This document shows, piece by piece, positions 34,057 through 42,047 of a DNA stretch of 64,000 bases. Below the pieces are notes generated by a model, which had not been told where the DNA came from, did not search any database, and worked only from the letters and a program-made list of their open reading frames with translations. Every line of letters begins with the position of its first letter. Positions within the stretch are counted from its first letter, which is position 1. Where the stretch lies: assembly GCF_024172085.1 (NCBI RefSeq), contig NZ_JAMZDZ010000001.1, positions 5,766,001 through 5,830,000 on the forward strand. Reading direction: 5' to 3'. Made by a program: the position numbers and the translations under genes. The stretch comes from Hamadaea flava (GTDB lineage: Bacteria; Actinomycetota; Actinomycetes; Mycobacteriales; Micromonosporaceae).

Positions 34057-35115
34057 GTGGCCATCTCGATCGACATCACCGGCGTGCCGCAGGAGCGATT
34101 CCTGTTCGCGCCGTCCCCGCTGGCCGAGCTGACCTCGATGCTGCACGCGCTGTCCGAGCCCGGCCATCACCCGGCACTGCACGGCTGGATCACGGCCACC
34201 TCCGCCGCACTCAAGCCGGAACTCAGCGAGCGCATGATCGAGGCCGACTTCCTCTGGCGGTCCTCCCGGGCCGACTTCTTCGTGCCCAGCCGGCCGAAGG
34301 CCACGCTGGCCGAGGAGCTGGACGAGGTCGACCAGCTCGACGACGAGGCGTACGTGTTCGCCGCGTTGATGACGACCAGCTGCGGCTCGGCACCGCTGTA
34401 CCGCCGCTTCTCGCGCGAGAAGGCACTGGAACGGGCGTCGGCCCGTGGTCCTCGGCAAGCCGAGTTCGCCGAGCGCCTGCTCGCCGACCCACCACGGGTG
34501 CGGACCTGGGTACGCCGCCTGCTCGAAGACTGCGAACAGGCGTTCTTCGCCGAATCTTGGGCGCGAGTGCAGAACCAGCTCGCCGCGGACTCCCGGCACA
34601 AAGCGGATCTGTTGGCGCACCACGGTCTCCCGGCCATGCTCACCGCCGTGTCACCGTCGATCTCGCTGCAAGACGACCGGATCGTGGTCGACAAACTCCA
34701 GGACAACGCGACGACCGCGTACGGGGCCGGGATCACCTTCGTTCCGACGGCGTTCGGCCACCCCCACCTGCTGGTCGTGCACGCCCCGGGCTGGCGGCCG
34801 GTGATTCAATACCCGGCCGCCCAACCCGGTCTGCCACACCCGATCTCGCTCCAGGACGTGCAGCGGCGCATCGACGCCCTCGCACACCCGGTGCGGCGCA
34901 GGCTCGCCCGCACGATCGCGCGCGGGCCGCACACCACCGGCGAGCTCGCCGACGCCTGGCAGCTGACCGCGCCCGAGGTCTCCCGGCACCTGGCGGTGCT
35001 CAAACAAGCCGGGCTGGTGACGGTCAGCCGACGCGGGCGATATGTGCTCTACCAACTCGACCTCGTGGTCTGCGCCCGGCTCGGCGCAGACTTCGTCGAG
35101 GCGATCCTGCGCTAG
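34057..35115 (+). CDS. ArsR-family regulator with N-terminal DUF5937-like domain
   Basis: About 352 residues from the GTG at 34057; a TTG at 34027 and GTG at 34036 in the same frame are alternatives. The N-terminal about 250 residues (ISIDITGVPQERFLFAPSPLAEL) match the DUF5937 type. The C-terminal winged helix (RIDALAHPVRRRLARTIARG, TTGELADAWQLTAPEVSRHL AVL, with wing VSRRGRYVLYQL) is ArsR-like but lacks metal-binding Cys pairs, so it probably senses something other than metal. It may repress the divergent MFS gene. Confidence 0.8.
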   Translation: MAISIDITGVPQERFLFAPSPLAELTSMLHALSEPGHHPALHGWITATSAALKPELSERMIEADFLWRSSRADFFVPSRPKATLAEELDEVDQLDDEAYVFAALMTTSCGSAPLYRRFSREKALERASARGPRQAEFAERLLADPPRVRTWVRRLLEDCEQAFFAESWARVQNQLAADSRHKADLLAHHGLPAMLTAVSPSISLQDDRIVVDKLQDNATTAYGAGITFVPTAFGHPHLLVVHAPGWRPVIQYPAAQPGLPHPISLQDVQRRIDALAHPVRRRLARTIARGPHTTGELADAWQLTAPEVSRHLAVLKQAGLVTVSRRGRYVLYQLDLVVCARLGADFVEAILR

Positions 35116-35164
35116 TCGCGCTGTCCTCGTCGGTCCACCACCGCTGAGCGATACAGTGCAGCGA

Positions 35165-36712
35165 GTGAGCCATGATGCCTGGCTGATATCTCTGCCTTCG
35201 CCCATTCCCACGATGCTCGGCCTGGCCAGGAACCCAGCGACACCCGTCGAGCTGTTGTTGCGCTTGCTGGACGAGCACCCCGATCAGGCTCGCGTCGGTC
35301 TGCTCCGACGTCCGCACCTTCCGGCACCGGTCCAGGTCGCGATGCGGAGCCATCCCGACCCCCGGGTTCGTGGCGCCCTGGCGACCCACCTGGATGCTGA
35401 GCCTCGGCATCGGGCCGCCTTGCTGGCCGATGCGGACTGGTTGGTGCGAGTCCGCGCGTTCAGGCGGCACGGGCAGCGCCCCGTTCCTGATGATGCGTTG
35501 ACGCAGCTGTTGACCGATATCGACGACGGCCCGGCGGACGTGCCGGCAAGCCGCCACGAGCTCTTTACGGAGTTCTTCATTTCCGGGGGGTTCCGGGTCG
35601 ACCTCATCCGGCTGGCCGCCACCCATCATCGCCCGGGCGTACGCCGGGCCGCGGCCGGCAGTTTCGGCGCGCTCGACGAATCGACCCAGAACGCGCTACT
35701 GGCCGACGTGGCGGAAGAAGTCAGGCAGGCGGCTGCCGCGAGTGTGGCGTACGACCGTCAGATCATGCGGCCCGACGATCTACCGGAGTTGCGGGGTCAC
35801 ACCTATTTCATGGTGTTGCAGCGCACGCTGTCGCCCGAGCTCGCCCGTCAAGTCGCAGCCGGGGACGACATGGCGGCCATCGAATTCGTGGCCGGCAACC
35901 GGACGACCCCGCCGGACGTGGTCGAGGCGCTGCTGGTGCACTCCGACGTGGCCGTACGCCGAGCGGTCGCCAAGCGCCAGGATCTCACCGAGGAGCAGCT
36001 GACGCGGCTGATCGCAGACCCCGACGTGGCCGTACGCACCGAGGTCTCCGCCCATCCGAGCCTGACCGAGCCGCAACGGGCACTCGTGGACATAGATGTG
36101 GATTCCGTGTCGAGCGGCGACTTCGGCCCGGCGTCGGGAAATGTGCGAGTGTCACTGGAAAGCCGCTGGAGCGACGAAGACGTGTTGCGCTGGGCCCGGT
36201 CTGTGAATCCGTTGTTACGCCGACAGGCGGCCTACGACTCGCGGCTGCCGCTCGACGTCGTGCTCGACCTGGCGAACGATGCCGACCTCGGCGTACGCAC
36301 CATTCTCGCGTTCCATCATCCCGAGGCCCCGCCAGAGTCGCTGCTGCGCTGCTACCTGGAGTACCGGGGTCGCGGGCGTGCACAGTTGATCGAACTGCCG
36401 CAGTTCCCGACCGCAGGGCTTGCCCACTATGCCGAAGATCCCGACCCGACCCTGCGGCAGTTGGCGCCCCGCGATCCCGATGCCGATCCGCTGCTGGTGG
36501 AGCGCCTTGTCATCGACCCCGAGCCGCCGGTGCGGCAAGCCGCGGCGGCCGGTCCGCGACTGCCCATCGCCCGGCTCGTGGCTCTGTTGGGCGACCCCGA
36601 ACTGGCCGAGGTCGCCGCGACGAATCCCAGTCTGCCGGTGAGCGAGATGCGCCGAATCCTCACACCGGGAAGTTCGAGCGGAACAGCTGGCCCGGGTCGA
36701 CCTGGCTCTTGA
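35165..36712 (+). CDS. Leucine-rich-repeat-variant/HEAT-like repeat protein
   Basis: 515 residues from a GTG at 35165; the ATG at 35216 (MLGLARNPATP) is a good alternative. It is built of short helical repeats with the pattern LARNPATPVELLLRLL, VAMRSHPDPRVRGALA, AVAKRQDLTEEQLTRLIADPD, as in bacterial leucine-rich-repeat variant proteins. Such repeats bind proteins or nucleic acid; function here is unknown. Its last 53 bp overlap the end of the convergent oxidoreductase gene. No partner gene is apparent. Confidence 0.7.
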   Translation: MSHDAWLISLPSPIPTMLGLARNPATPVELLLRLLDEHPDQARVGLLRRPHLPAPVQVAMRSHPDPRVRGALATHLDAEPRHRAALLADADWLVRVRAFRRHGQRPVPDDALTQLLTDIDDGPADVPASRHELFTEFFISGGFRVDLIRLAATHHRPGVRRAAAGSFGALDESTQNALLADVAEEVRQAAAASVAYDRQIMRPDDLPELRGHTYFMVLQRTLSPELARQVAAGDDMAAIEFVAGNRTTPPDVVEALLVHSDVAVRRAVAKRQDLTEEQLTRLIADPDVAVRTEVSAHPSLTEPQRALVDIDVDSVSSGDFGPASGNVRVSLESRWSDEDVLRWARSVNPLLRRQAAYDSRLPLDVVLDLANDADLGVRTILAFHHPEAPPESLLRCYLEYRGRGRAQLIELPQFPTAGLAHYAEDPDPTLRQLAPRDPDADPLLVERLVIDPEPPVRQAAAAGPRLPIARLVALLGDPELAEVAATNPSLPVSEMRRILTPGSSSGTAGPGRPGS

Positions 36713-37937
36713 TCTGCCGCAGGCGCTCCACCACCTCGGGGGTGAAGGCGTCGGCGACGGTCTCGGCCGGGTTGAGGAACGTGAACGGCTTGCGGCCGCT
36801 CACCGGCAGCGTCTCGGCCAGCGCCGCCTGCTTCACCAGCACGCCGGCGGGGTCCTGCGCGAGGCCGAACAGGTAGAGCGCGTACGGCTCGGTGAGGGGT
36901 CCGTGCGGGCTGTCGGACGGCTGGGCGAACGCGCCGCCGAGGTGGCGTACTTGGACGCTGAGCAGCGGTGCGATCGGCTCGGCCAGCAACGTTTCGTCGA
37001 GCGTGGTGAGCAGTTCGGCGCGGGACAGCCCCGCGCTGGGGTCGGTGGGTTCGCCGGTGATGCCGCCCAGTTCGGCCACCGTCATCACGCGCCGAGTGTC
37101 CGCGATCGGCTGCGGCAGCCGGTCCAGCTCCGCGATCAGGTCACGCGCCTCGGCCTCCGGGCCGAGGTGGGTGAGGTCCACGGTCACCATCGGGTCCGCG
37201 CCGGGGAAGTGGACCAGGTTGAACCACAGCGTCAGCTCGTCGGGGGCTTTATCCACGATCTGCTGGTACGCCGAGAGCACGGCGGAAGCGTGCGCCCCGG
37301 CCCACATCATGCGCCCCCCGTAGACGTGCGGTGCCGGGTGCAGCTCGAGTTCGAGCGCGGTGACGACGGCGAAGTCGCCACCACCGCCGCGCAGCGCCCA
37401 GAACAGGTCGGGTTCGGTGTCGGCGGTGATGTGTCGTCGGCTGCCTTCGGCGTCGACGATGTCGAAGGCGCGGACGCTGTCGGCGACCCAGCCGTGCTTA
37501 CGCCCGAACCAGCTCAGTCCGCCGCCGAGGGCGACGCCGGTGACGCTGACGACGGGGGAGCTGCCGGGCAGCCCGGTCAACCCGTACGCCGCCGCGGCCT
37601 GCTGGAGCCGGCCGGACGAGACGCCGGCACCGATGCGGGCGCGCCGGTTCCCGGCGTCGATGTCCAACGCATCGAGCCGCCGAGTACGCAGGAGGACCGT
37701 CCCGTCAGTACGCCCGGTGGCGCCGTGCCCGTTGGGCTGGGTGGTGAGGGTGAGCCCATTCGCGCGGGCGTAGCGGACCAGGTCGGCGACGTCGGCTGCG
37801 TCGGCGGCTTCGACGACGGCGTCCACCGGTTGCTCGACGGCACGGTTCCACGGCAGGCGGGTGGTGTCGAAATCAGCCTCGCCCGGCAGCCACACCTTTC
37901 CGCGTACGACATGGTGAAGATTCTGGATATTTGACAT
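36660..37937 (-). CDS. FAD-dependent oxidoreductase of the berberine-bridge type
   Basis: 425 residues. An FAD_binding_4 (PCMH) domain (about 30-200) holds QPNGHGATGR, where the His is the usual site for covalent FAD, and VSVTGVALGGGLSWFGRKHG. The C-terminal BBE segment ends near KSQVDPGQLFRSNFPV. Such enzymes oxidise sugars, alkaloids or secondary metabolites. It has a single covalent site (no second Cys). It lies 38 bp downstream of the Rrf2-type regulator on the same strand, so it is probably under its control. Confidence 0.88.
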   Translation of the reverse strand: MSNIQNLHHVVRGKVWLPGEADFDTTRLPWNRAVEQPVDAVVEAADAADVADLVRYARANGLTLTTQPNGHGATGRTDGTVLLRTRRLDALDIDAGNRRARIGAGVSSGRLQQAAAAYGLTGLPGSSPVVSVTGVALGGGLSWFGRKHGWVADSVRAFDIVDAEGSRRHITADTEPDLFWALRGGGGDFAVVTALELELHPAPHVYGGRMMWAGAHASAVLSAYQQIVDKAPDELTLWFNLVHFPGADPMVTVDLTHLGPEAEARDLIAELDRLPQPIADTRRVMTVAELGGITGEPTDPSAGLSRAELLTTLDETLLAEPIAPLLSVQVRHLGGAFAQPSDSPHGPLTEPYALYLFGLAQDPAGVLVKQAALAETLPVSGRKPFTFLNPAETVADAFTPEVVERLRQIKSQVDPGQLFRSNFPV

Positions 37938-37975
37938 CTAGGATAACCCCCTGAGAAGTGGCCGCGCGGAGCTGG

Positions 37976-38461
37976 TCAGGCGCGCAGCGCCGTGAATCTG
38001 TTGACCGTGTTGCCGGGTGTAGCCGGATAGCGCTGCTCGACCTGGGCCTTGAGCCCGGCGAGCGTCTGGCCGGCCAGCTCCTTGCGCCAGGCCAGATCGG
38101 CCCGGCTCATGGCTTGTGAAACGAGGCAGGACTGGCGGTAGTCGACGGTGGGATCGGCCCCCGGGCCCTCCTTGAGCAGCTGCTCGCAGCGGAACGCCGC
38201 GTCGGCGCCCTCGATGGCTACGACGATGTCGAGCAGGGTGATCGTCTCCGGGCTGCGGGCGAGCTGGAAGCCGCCGCGCGGACCGGAGGTCGACGTGACG
38301 ATGCCGGCTCGCGCCAACGCCTGCAACTGCTTGTTCAGGTACGCGGCCGGCAGGCCGTAGAACGCGGCGAGCTTGGCGGCCGGAACCGCCTGCCCCGACG
38401 GCAGCCAGGTCAGGTTGAGGCAGCTGTGCACCGCCCACTCGACGCCCTCGCTCATCCGCAT
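37976..38461 (-). CDS. Rrf2-family transcriptional regulator
   Basis: 161 residues from the ATG at 38461 (MRMSEG); a second ATG at 38455 has CAGGA nearer the usual spacing and may be the true start. The N-terminal winged helix (VEWAVHSCLNLTWLPSGQ, AKLAAFYGLPAAYLNKQLQALARAGIV, GPRGGFQLAR) is Rrf2. Cysteines in FRCEQLL and QSCLVSQ could bind an Fe-S cluster. A 27-bp palindrome covers the start region (listed separately), suggesting self-control. It is divergent from the MMPL gene and upstream of the FAD enzyme. Confidence 0.85.
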   Translation of the reverse strand: MRMSEGVEWAVHSCLNLTWLPSGQAVPAAKLAAFYGLPAAYLNKQLQALARAGIVTSTSGPRGGFQLARSPETITLLDIVVAIEGADAAFRCEQLLKEGPGADPTVDYRQSCLVSQAMSRADLAWRKELAGQTLAGLKAQVEQRYPATPGNTVNRFTALRA

Positions 38462-38487
38462 ATCCTGGACAGTACATGTCCAGAATA
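38461..38487. promoter_or_regulatory. Palindromic operator candidate for the Rrf2 regulator
   Basis: Core CTGGACA-N5-TGTCCAG (38465-38483), extended by TAT/ATA to 27 bp. It abuts the regulator start and lies 103 bases before the MMPL start. The size and symmetry fit an Rrf2 dimer site. On the minus strand TATTCT inside it could be a -10 element. Confidence 0.6.
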
Positions 38488-38589
38488 GGTTGCGCAACCA
38501 TCTTGGCAAGCCGGAGCGGAAGCCGACGACCATGGTCGGTCGGGGCGTAGCCTCGGCGGGGAGGGGTTGAGCGCCTCAACGGGGGAAGC

Positions 38590-40725
38590 ATGACGAGATC
38601 CATCGTCGGCTTGATCACGCATCGCCGGGCTAAGTACGGCTTCATCATCTTCTGGCTGATCGTCGTCGCGGTCGCCGGACCGCTGGCGGGCAAGCTGACC
38701 GACGTCGAAAAGAACGAGGCCAAATCCTGGCTGCCGGGCAGCGCCGAGTCGACCAAGGCGCTGGACGCCCAGGCCGCCTTCGCGTCGCCGAACACCCTCC
38801 CGGCCGTGGTCGTCTACGAGCGGCCGTCCGGGCTGACCCCGGCCGACCAGCAGAAGATCGCCGCCGACGCGCAGACCTGGTCGGGCCTGAGCGAGCTGGA
38901 CGGCAAGGTCGTCGGCCCGATCCCAGCACAGGACGGCCAGGCCGCGGAGATCATCATCCCGCTCGACCTGGGCGAGGAAGGCTGGAACAAGGCCGCGGCG
39001 GCGGTCGAGGGGATCACCGCGACCGCCCGGACCGGCGCGAACGGCATGACGGCCTACGTCACCGGCCCGGCCGGCATCGCCGCCGACTCCAGCAAAGCCT
39101 TCGAAGGCATCGACTCCACACTGCTCTACGGCACGATCACGGTAGTCGTGGTCATTCTGCTGCTGACCTATCGCAGCCCGGTGCTGTGGCTGTTGCCGGT
39201 GATCTCGGCCGGCGTCGCACTGACCGTCGCGCAGGCGGTGATCTACCTGCTGGCCAAGAACGCCGGGCTCACCGTGAACGCGCAGAGCGCGGGCATCCTG
39301 ACCGTGCTGGTCTTCGGCGCGGGCACCGACTACGCCCTGCTGCTGGTCGCCCGATATCGGGAAGAGCTGCGTAAACACGCCGACCGGCACGCGGCGATGG
39401 CGGTGGCGCTGCACCGGGCCGGCCCGGCGATCATCGCCAGCGCGTCGACCGTCGTCGTCGGCATGCTGTGCCTGATGTTCGCCGAGACCAACGCGACCCG
39501 CGGCCTCGGCCCGGTCGCCGCCATCGGCATCCTCGTCGGCCTCGCCGTCATGCTGACCCTGCTCCCGGCACTGCTGACGACGGTCGGACGCTGGGTCTTC
39601 TGGCCCAAGCGGCCGGCCTTCGGCTCCCGCGAACCCACCACCACCGGGTTCTGGGCGAAGATCGGCGCGGGCATCGCCAGGCGTGCCCGGCTCACCTGGA
39701 TCGTCACGACCCTGGTGCTGGCCGCGCTCGCCGTCGGCATCGTCCAGCTCGACGCGAGCGGGCTCACGAACGCGCAGTCGTTCCGCGGCAACCCGGACTC
39801 GGTCGTCGGGGAAGAGACAGTGTCCCGGCACTTCCCGGCCGGCGCGGGCAACCCGGTCGTCGTCGTCAGCGGGGCCGGGCAGGCGGATGCGGTACGCGCA
39901 GCGTTCGCCGGCACGAGCGGCATCGACCCCGCCAGCGTCACCCCACCGGTGATCCGCAACGGAACCGCGTACGTAGAAGGCACGCTGACCGCCCCGGCCG
40001 ACAGCCAAGCCGCGTACGCGACGGTCGACCGCGTACGCGACGCCGTGCACGCAGTCCCCGGCGCGGACGCGTTGGTCGGCGGCAACACCGCGATCAACCT
40101 CGACGTCCAGCGAGCCGCCGAACACGACCGCAACCTGATCATCCCGATCGTGCTGTTCGTGGTGTTCCTGATCCTGATGATGCTGCTACGGGCGGTGATC
40201 GGACCCGTCCTGCTCATCGCGACCGTCGTGCTCTCGTTCGGCGCCGCCCTGGGCGCGAGCGCCCTGGTCTTCCGCCACATCTTCGGCTTCGAAGGCGCGG
40301 ACACGTCCCTGCCGTTGTTCGTCTTCGTCTTCCTGGTCGCGCTGGGCATCGACTACAACATCTTCCTGATGACCCGCGTACGCGAAGAGTCGACGCGGCA
40401 CGGAACCCGGCGAGGCGCACTGGTCGGCCTGGCCGCGACCGGCGGTGTGATCACCTCCGCCGGTCTGGTGCTCGCCGGCACCTTCGCCGTCCTGGCGACC
40501 CTGCCGCTGACCGGATTCGCCGAGATCGGCTTCGCCGTCGCCTTCGGCGTCCTGCTCGACACCATCGTCGTACGCTCGGTCCTGGTCACCGCCCTGAACC
40601 TGGACCTCGGCCGGCACATCTGGTGGCCGAGCCGATTGGCCCGGCAACCCGACGTGCCGGCCGAACAGGCGGCAGCCGAGGCGATGCGATCGCCCGCACC
40701 AGGCCCCGCCGCCCGCCTCGACTAG
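38590..40725 (+). CDS. MMPL-family (RND) membrane transporter
   Basis: 711 residues, with two repeats of one plus five membrane helices. The RND signature is visible: after helix 4 FGAGTDYALLLVARYREELR and, in the second half, VALGIDYNIFLMTRVREES; the Asp-Tyr pairs carry the proton relay. The extracytoplasmic loops lie at about 45-170 and 395-510. Such proteins export lipids or secondary metabolites. The size is that of streptomycete MMPL proteins rather than the longer mycobacterial ones. GGGGGA precedes the ATG. It is divergent from the Rrf2 gene and may be regulated by it. Confidence 0.9.
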   Translation: MTRSIVGLITHRRAKYGFIIFWLIVVAVAGPLAGKLTDVEKNEAKSWLPGSAESTKALDAQAAFASPNTLPAVVVYERPSGLTPADQQKIAADAQTWSGLSELDGKVVGPIPAQDGQAAEIIIPLDLGEEGWNKAAAAVEGITATARTGANGMTAYVTGPAGIAADSSKAFEGIDSTLLYGTITVVVVILLLTYRSPVLWLLPVISAGVALTVAQAVIYLLAKNAGLTVNAQSAGILTVLVFGAGTDYALLLVARYREELRKHADRHAAMAVALHRAGPAIIASASTVVVGMLCLMFAETNATRGLGPVAAIGILVGLAVMLTLLPALLTTVGRWVFWPKRPAFGSREPTTTGFWAKIGAGIARRARLTWIVTTLVLAALAVGIVQLDASGLTNAQSFRGNPDSVVGEETVSRHFPAGAGNPVVVVSGAGQADAVRAAFAGTSGIDPASVTPPVIRNGTAYVEGTLTAPADSQAAYATVDRVRDAVHAVPGADALVGGNTAINLDVQRAAEHDRNLIIPIVLFVVFLILMMLLRAVIGPVLLIATVVLSFGAALGASALVFRHIFGFEGADTSLPLFVFVFLVALGIDYNIFLMTRVREESTRHGTRRGALVGLAATGGVITSAGLVLAGTFAVLATLPLTGFAEIGFAVAFGVLLDTIVVRSVLVTALNLDLGRHIWWPSRLARQPDVPAEQAAAEAMRSPAPGPAARLD

Positions 40726-40754
40726 CTCTGCTTTCGGCGCCGGATCAGTTTCTC

Positions 40755-41780
40755 CTATGTCAAGGGGCTGATCGTGGCGTCGGCTTTGAGGCATCGATAG
40801 ACGACGTCGGATAGGCGTCGTTTGAGCACCCGCAGGGCTTCCCTGCGGGTGTTTCCGTTGGCGAGGCGGCGCTCGTAGAGCTGCCGGCCGGGTGGGTAGT
40901 GCGACAGCTGGGTGATGGCGATGGTGTGCAGGCAGGAGTTGAGCTGGCGGTTGCCGATGCGCGAGAGCCGGTGGCGCTGTTGGTTGCCCGACCAGACCGG
41001 GACCGGTGCGCTGCCGTTGTGCCGGGCGTAGGCGTGTTGCGAGCGGAACCGGGTGATGTCGGCGGTCTGGGCCACGATCCTGGCCGCGGTCAAGGATCCG
41101 CAGCCGGGCAACGCCAGCAGAGTGGGCGCCAGGACCGCGATGTGCTCGCTGATCTGCCGGTCGAGCTCGCCAATACGCACGGTCAGCTGAGCACATCGCT
41201 GGGCCAGCTCACCGGCGAGTTCGGCGACCAGGCCAGTGGCGTCGGCCAGCCGACCACGCAACAGGGTGAGGTGTTTAGGCCGGTGAGCGCTGCGGGCGGG
41301 TGGTTGCCAGTCGGGGTTGATCTCGTGAATGTGCCAGCGCAGCTGGTTGATCACCCGAGTGCGTTCGGCGACCAGACCGGCACGGTGATCGACCAGAAGA
41401 CGCAGCTGCCGTGGCGGGCCGTCCAGGACCGCGGTGGGCAGATCCGGTTCCCGCAGCGCGGCCCGGGCCACCGCCAGCGCATCGATCGGATCGGACTTGC
41501 CATAACTACGGGCACTGTCACGGGCCTTGGCCATCAGCTTGGGCGGCACCCGCGCGATGCGTTCCCCCACCGCCAGCAGATCGGCCTCCAGCCGCCGCGA
41601 CAACGGCCGGCAATCCTCCACCGCGAACCGCCGCTCACCGAACTGACCAGCCCACCGCACCAACAACAGATGACCGGCGGCATCAGCCGAGACCGTCTTG
41701 GTGGCCAGCAGCCGACCCGCCGCGTCCACCGCCGCCACCGTATGACTGCGCTTGTGCGCATCGATTCCCAGGACCACCAT
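40755..41780 (-). CDS. IS110-family transposase (DEDD/serine recombinase)
   Basis: 341 residues from the ATG at 41780 (MVVLGIDAHKRSH); the upstream open frame is part of the leader. The N-terminal RuvC-like DEDD domain begins with GIDAHKR and includes SDPIDALAVARAAL. The C-terminal transposase_20 domain has ALPGCGSLTAARIVAQ and the GSAPVPVWSGNQQRHRLSRIGNRQLN segment with the catalytic Ser. No frameshift or internal stop is present, so it may be active. The stop lies only six bases from the deduced element end, matching the IS110 group with its long leader on the 5' side. Confidence 0.93.
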   Translation of the reverse strand: MVVLGIDAHKRSHTVAAVDAAGRLLATKTVSADAAGHLLLVRWAGQFGERRFAVEDCRPLSRRLEADLLAVGERIARVPPKLMAKARDSARSYGKSDPIDALAVARAALREPDLPTAVLDGPPRQLRLLVDHRAGLVAERTRVINQLRWHIHEINPDWQPPARSAHRPKHLTLLRGRLADATGLVAELAGELAQRCAQLTVRIGELDRQISEHIAVLAPTLLALPGCGSLTAARIVAQTADITRFRSQHAYARHNGSAPVPVWSGNQQRHRLSRIGNRQLNSCLHTIAITQLSHYPPGRQLYERRLANGNTRREALRVLKRRLSDVVYRCLKADATISPLT

Positions 41781-41979
41781 GAGAAGCGTTCCTCTCACCA
41801 GTCGAAGCAGGGGAACCCCGCATCCGACCCGGAGGCACACCTCAGCTGGGGCGCAGCCACGCTCCTATCAAGCCACCCGGGACGGACCAGGGCACCCGGC
41901 GGGCCGCACTACTGACCAACGCCACGCAGGCAGGGTTCCGGAGAGCGAACCCGCCGGGCATGCCCCAACAATGACACTG
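41781..41979 (-). ncRNA. Candidate bridge RNA region of the IS110 element
   Basis: This is the non-coding leader between the element end and the transposase start, the place where IS110-group elements encode a bridge RNA. Reading the minus strand, it holds in order CCGGAACCCT (41941-41932), identical to the target side plus core; GGTCAG (41917-41912), which pairs with the other target side with one G-T wobble; GATAGGAG (41869-41862), like the element end ATAGGAG; and CTGAG (41845-41841), which pairs with the opposite end. Assigned by eye; folding was not computed. Confidence 0.55.
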
Positions 41980-42028
41980 AGGGTTCCGGGTCGAATCTTG
42001 GACCATGATCCGACCCGGAACCCTGATC
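41980..42028. repeat. Type B palindrome copy 2, split by IS110
   Basis: Joined to GATC at 40743-40746, it restores a 53-bp palindrome with 22-nt arms and the 9-nt loop TTGGACCAT (41998-42006). The rebuilt arms pair at 21 of 22 positions (GATCAGGGTTCCGGGTCG against CGACCCGGAACCCTGATC). Length and loop match the copy at 23602. Confidence 0.85.
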
Positions 42029-42047
42029 TGGTGAGCGCGAAGGCGGG

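Larger units (their letters stand above)
40749..41979 (-). mobile_element. IS110-family insertion sequence inside a palindromic repeat
   Basis: Boundaries were deduced from the interrupted target: the palindrome half GATC (40743-40746) resumes as GGTTCC (41982 onward), with the dinucleotide AG on both sides (40747-40748 and 41980-41981; CT on the element strand). The element is about 1231 bp plus one core, with no long terminal inverted repeats, as usual for IS110. It carries one transposase gene and a non-coding leader of about 200 nt. Confidence 0.8.

Noticed and set aside
38452-40125. 557-residue minus-strand open frame opposite the MMPL gene
   Set aside because: Antisense shadow, Arg/Gly/Asp rich, no membrane or domain pattern.
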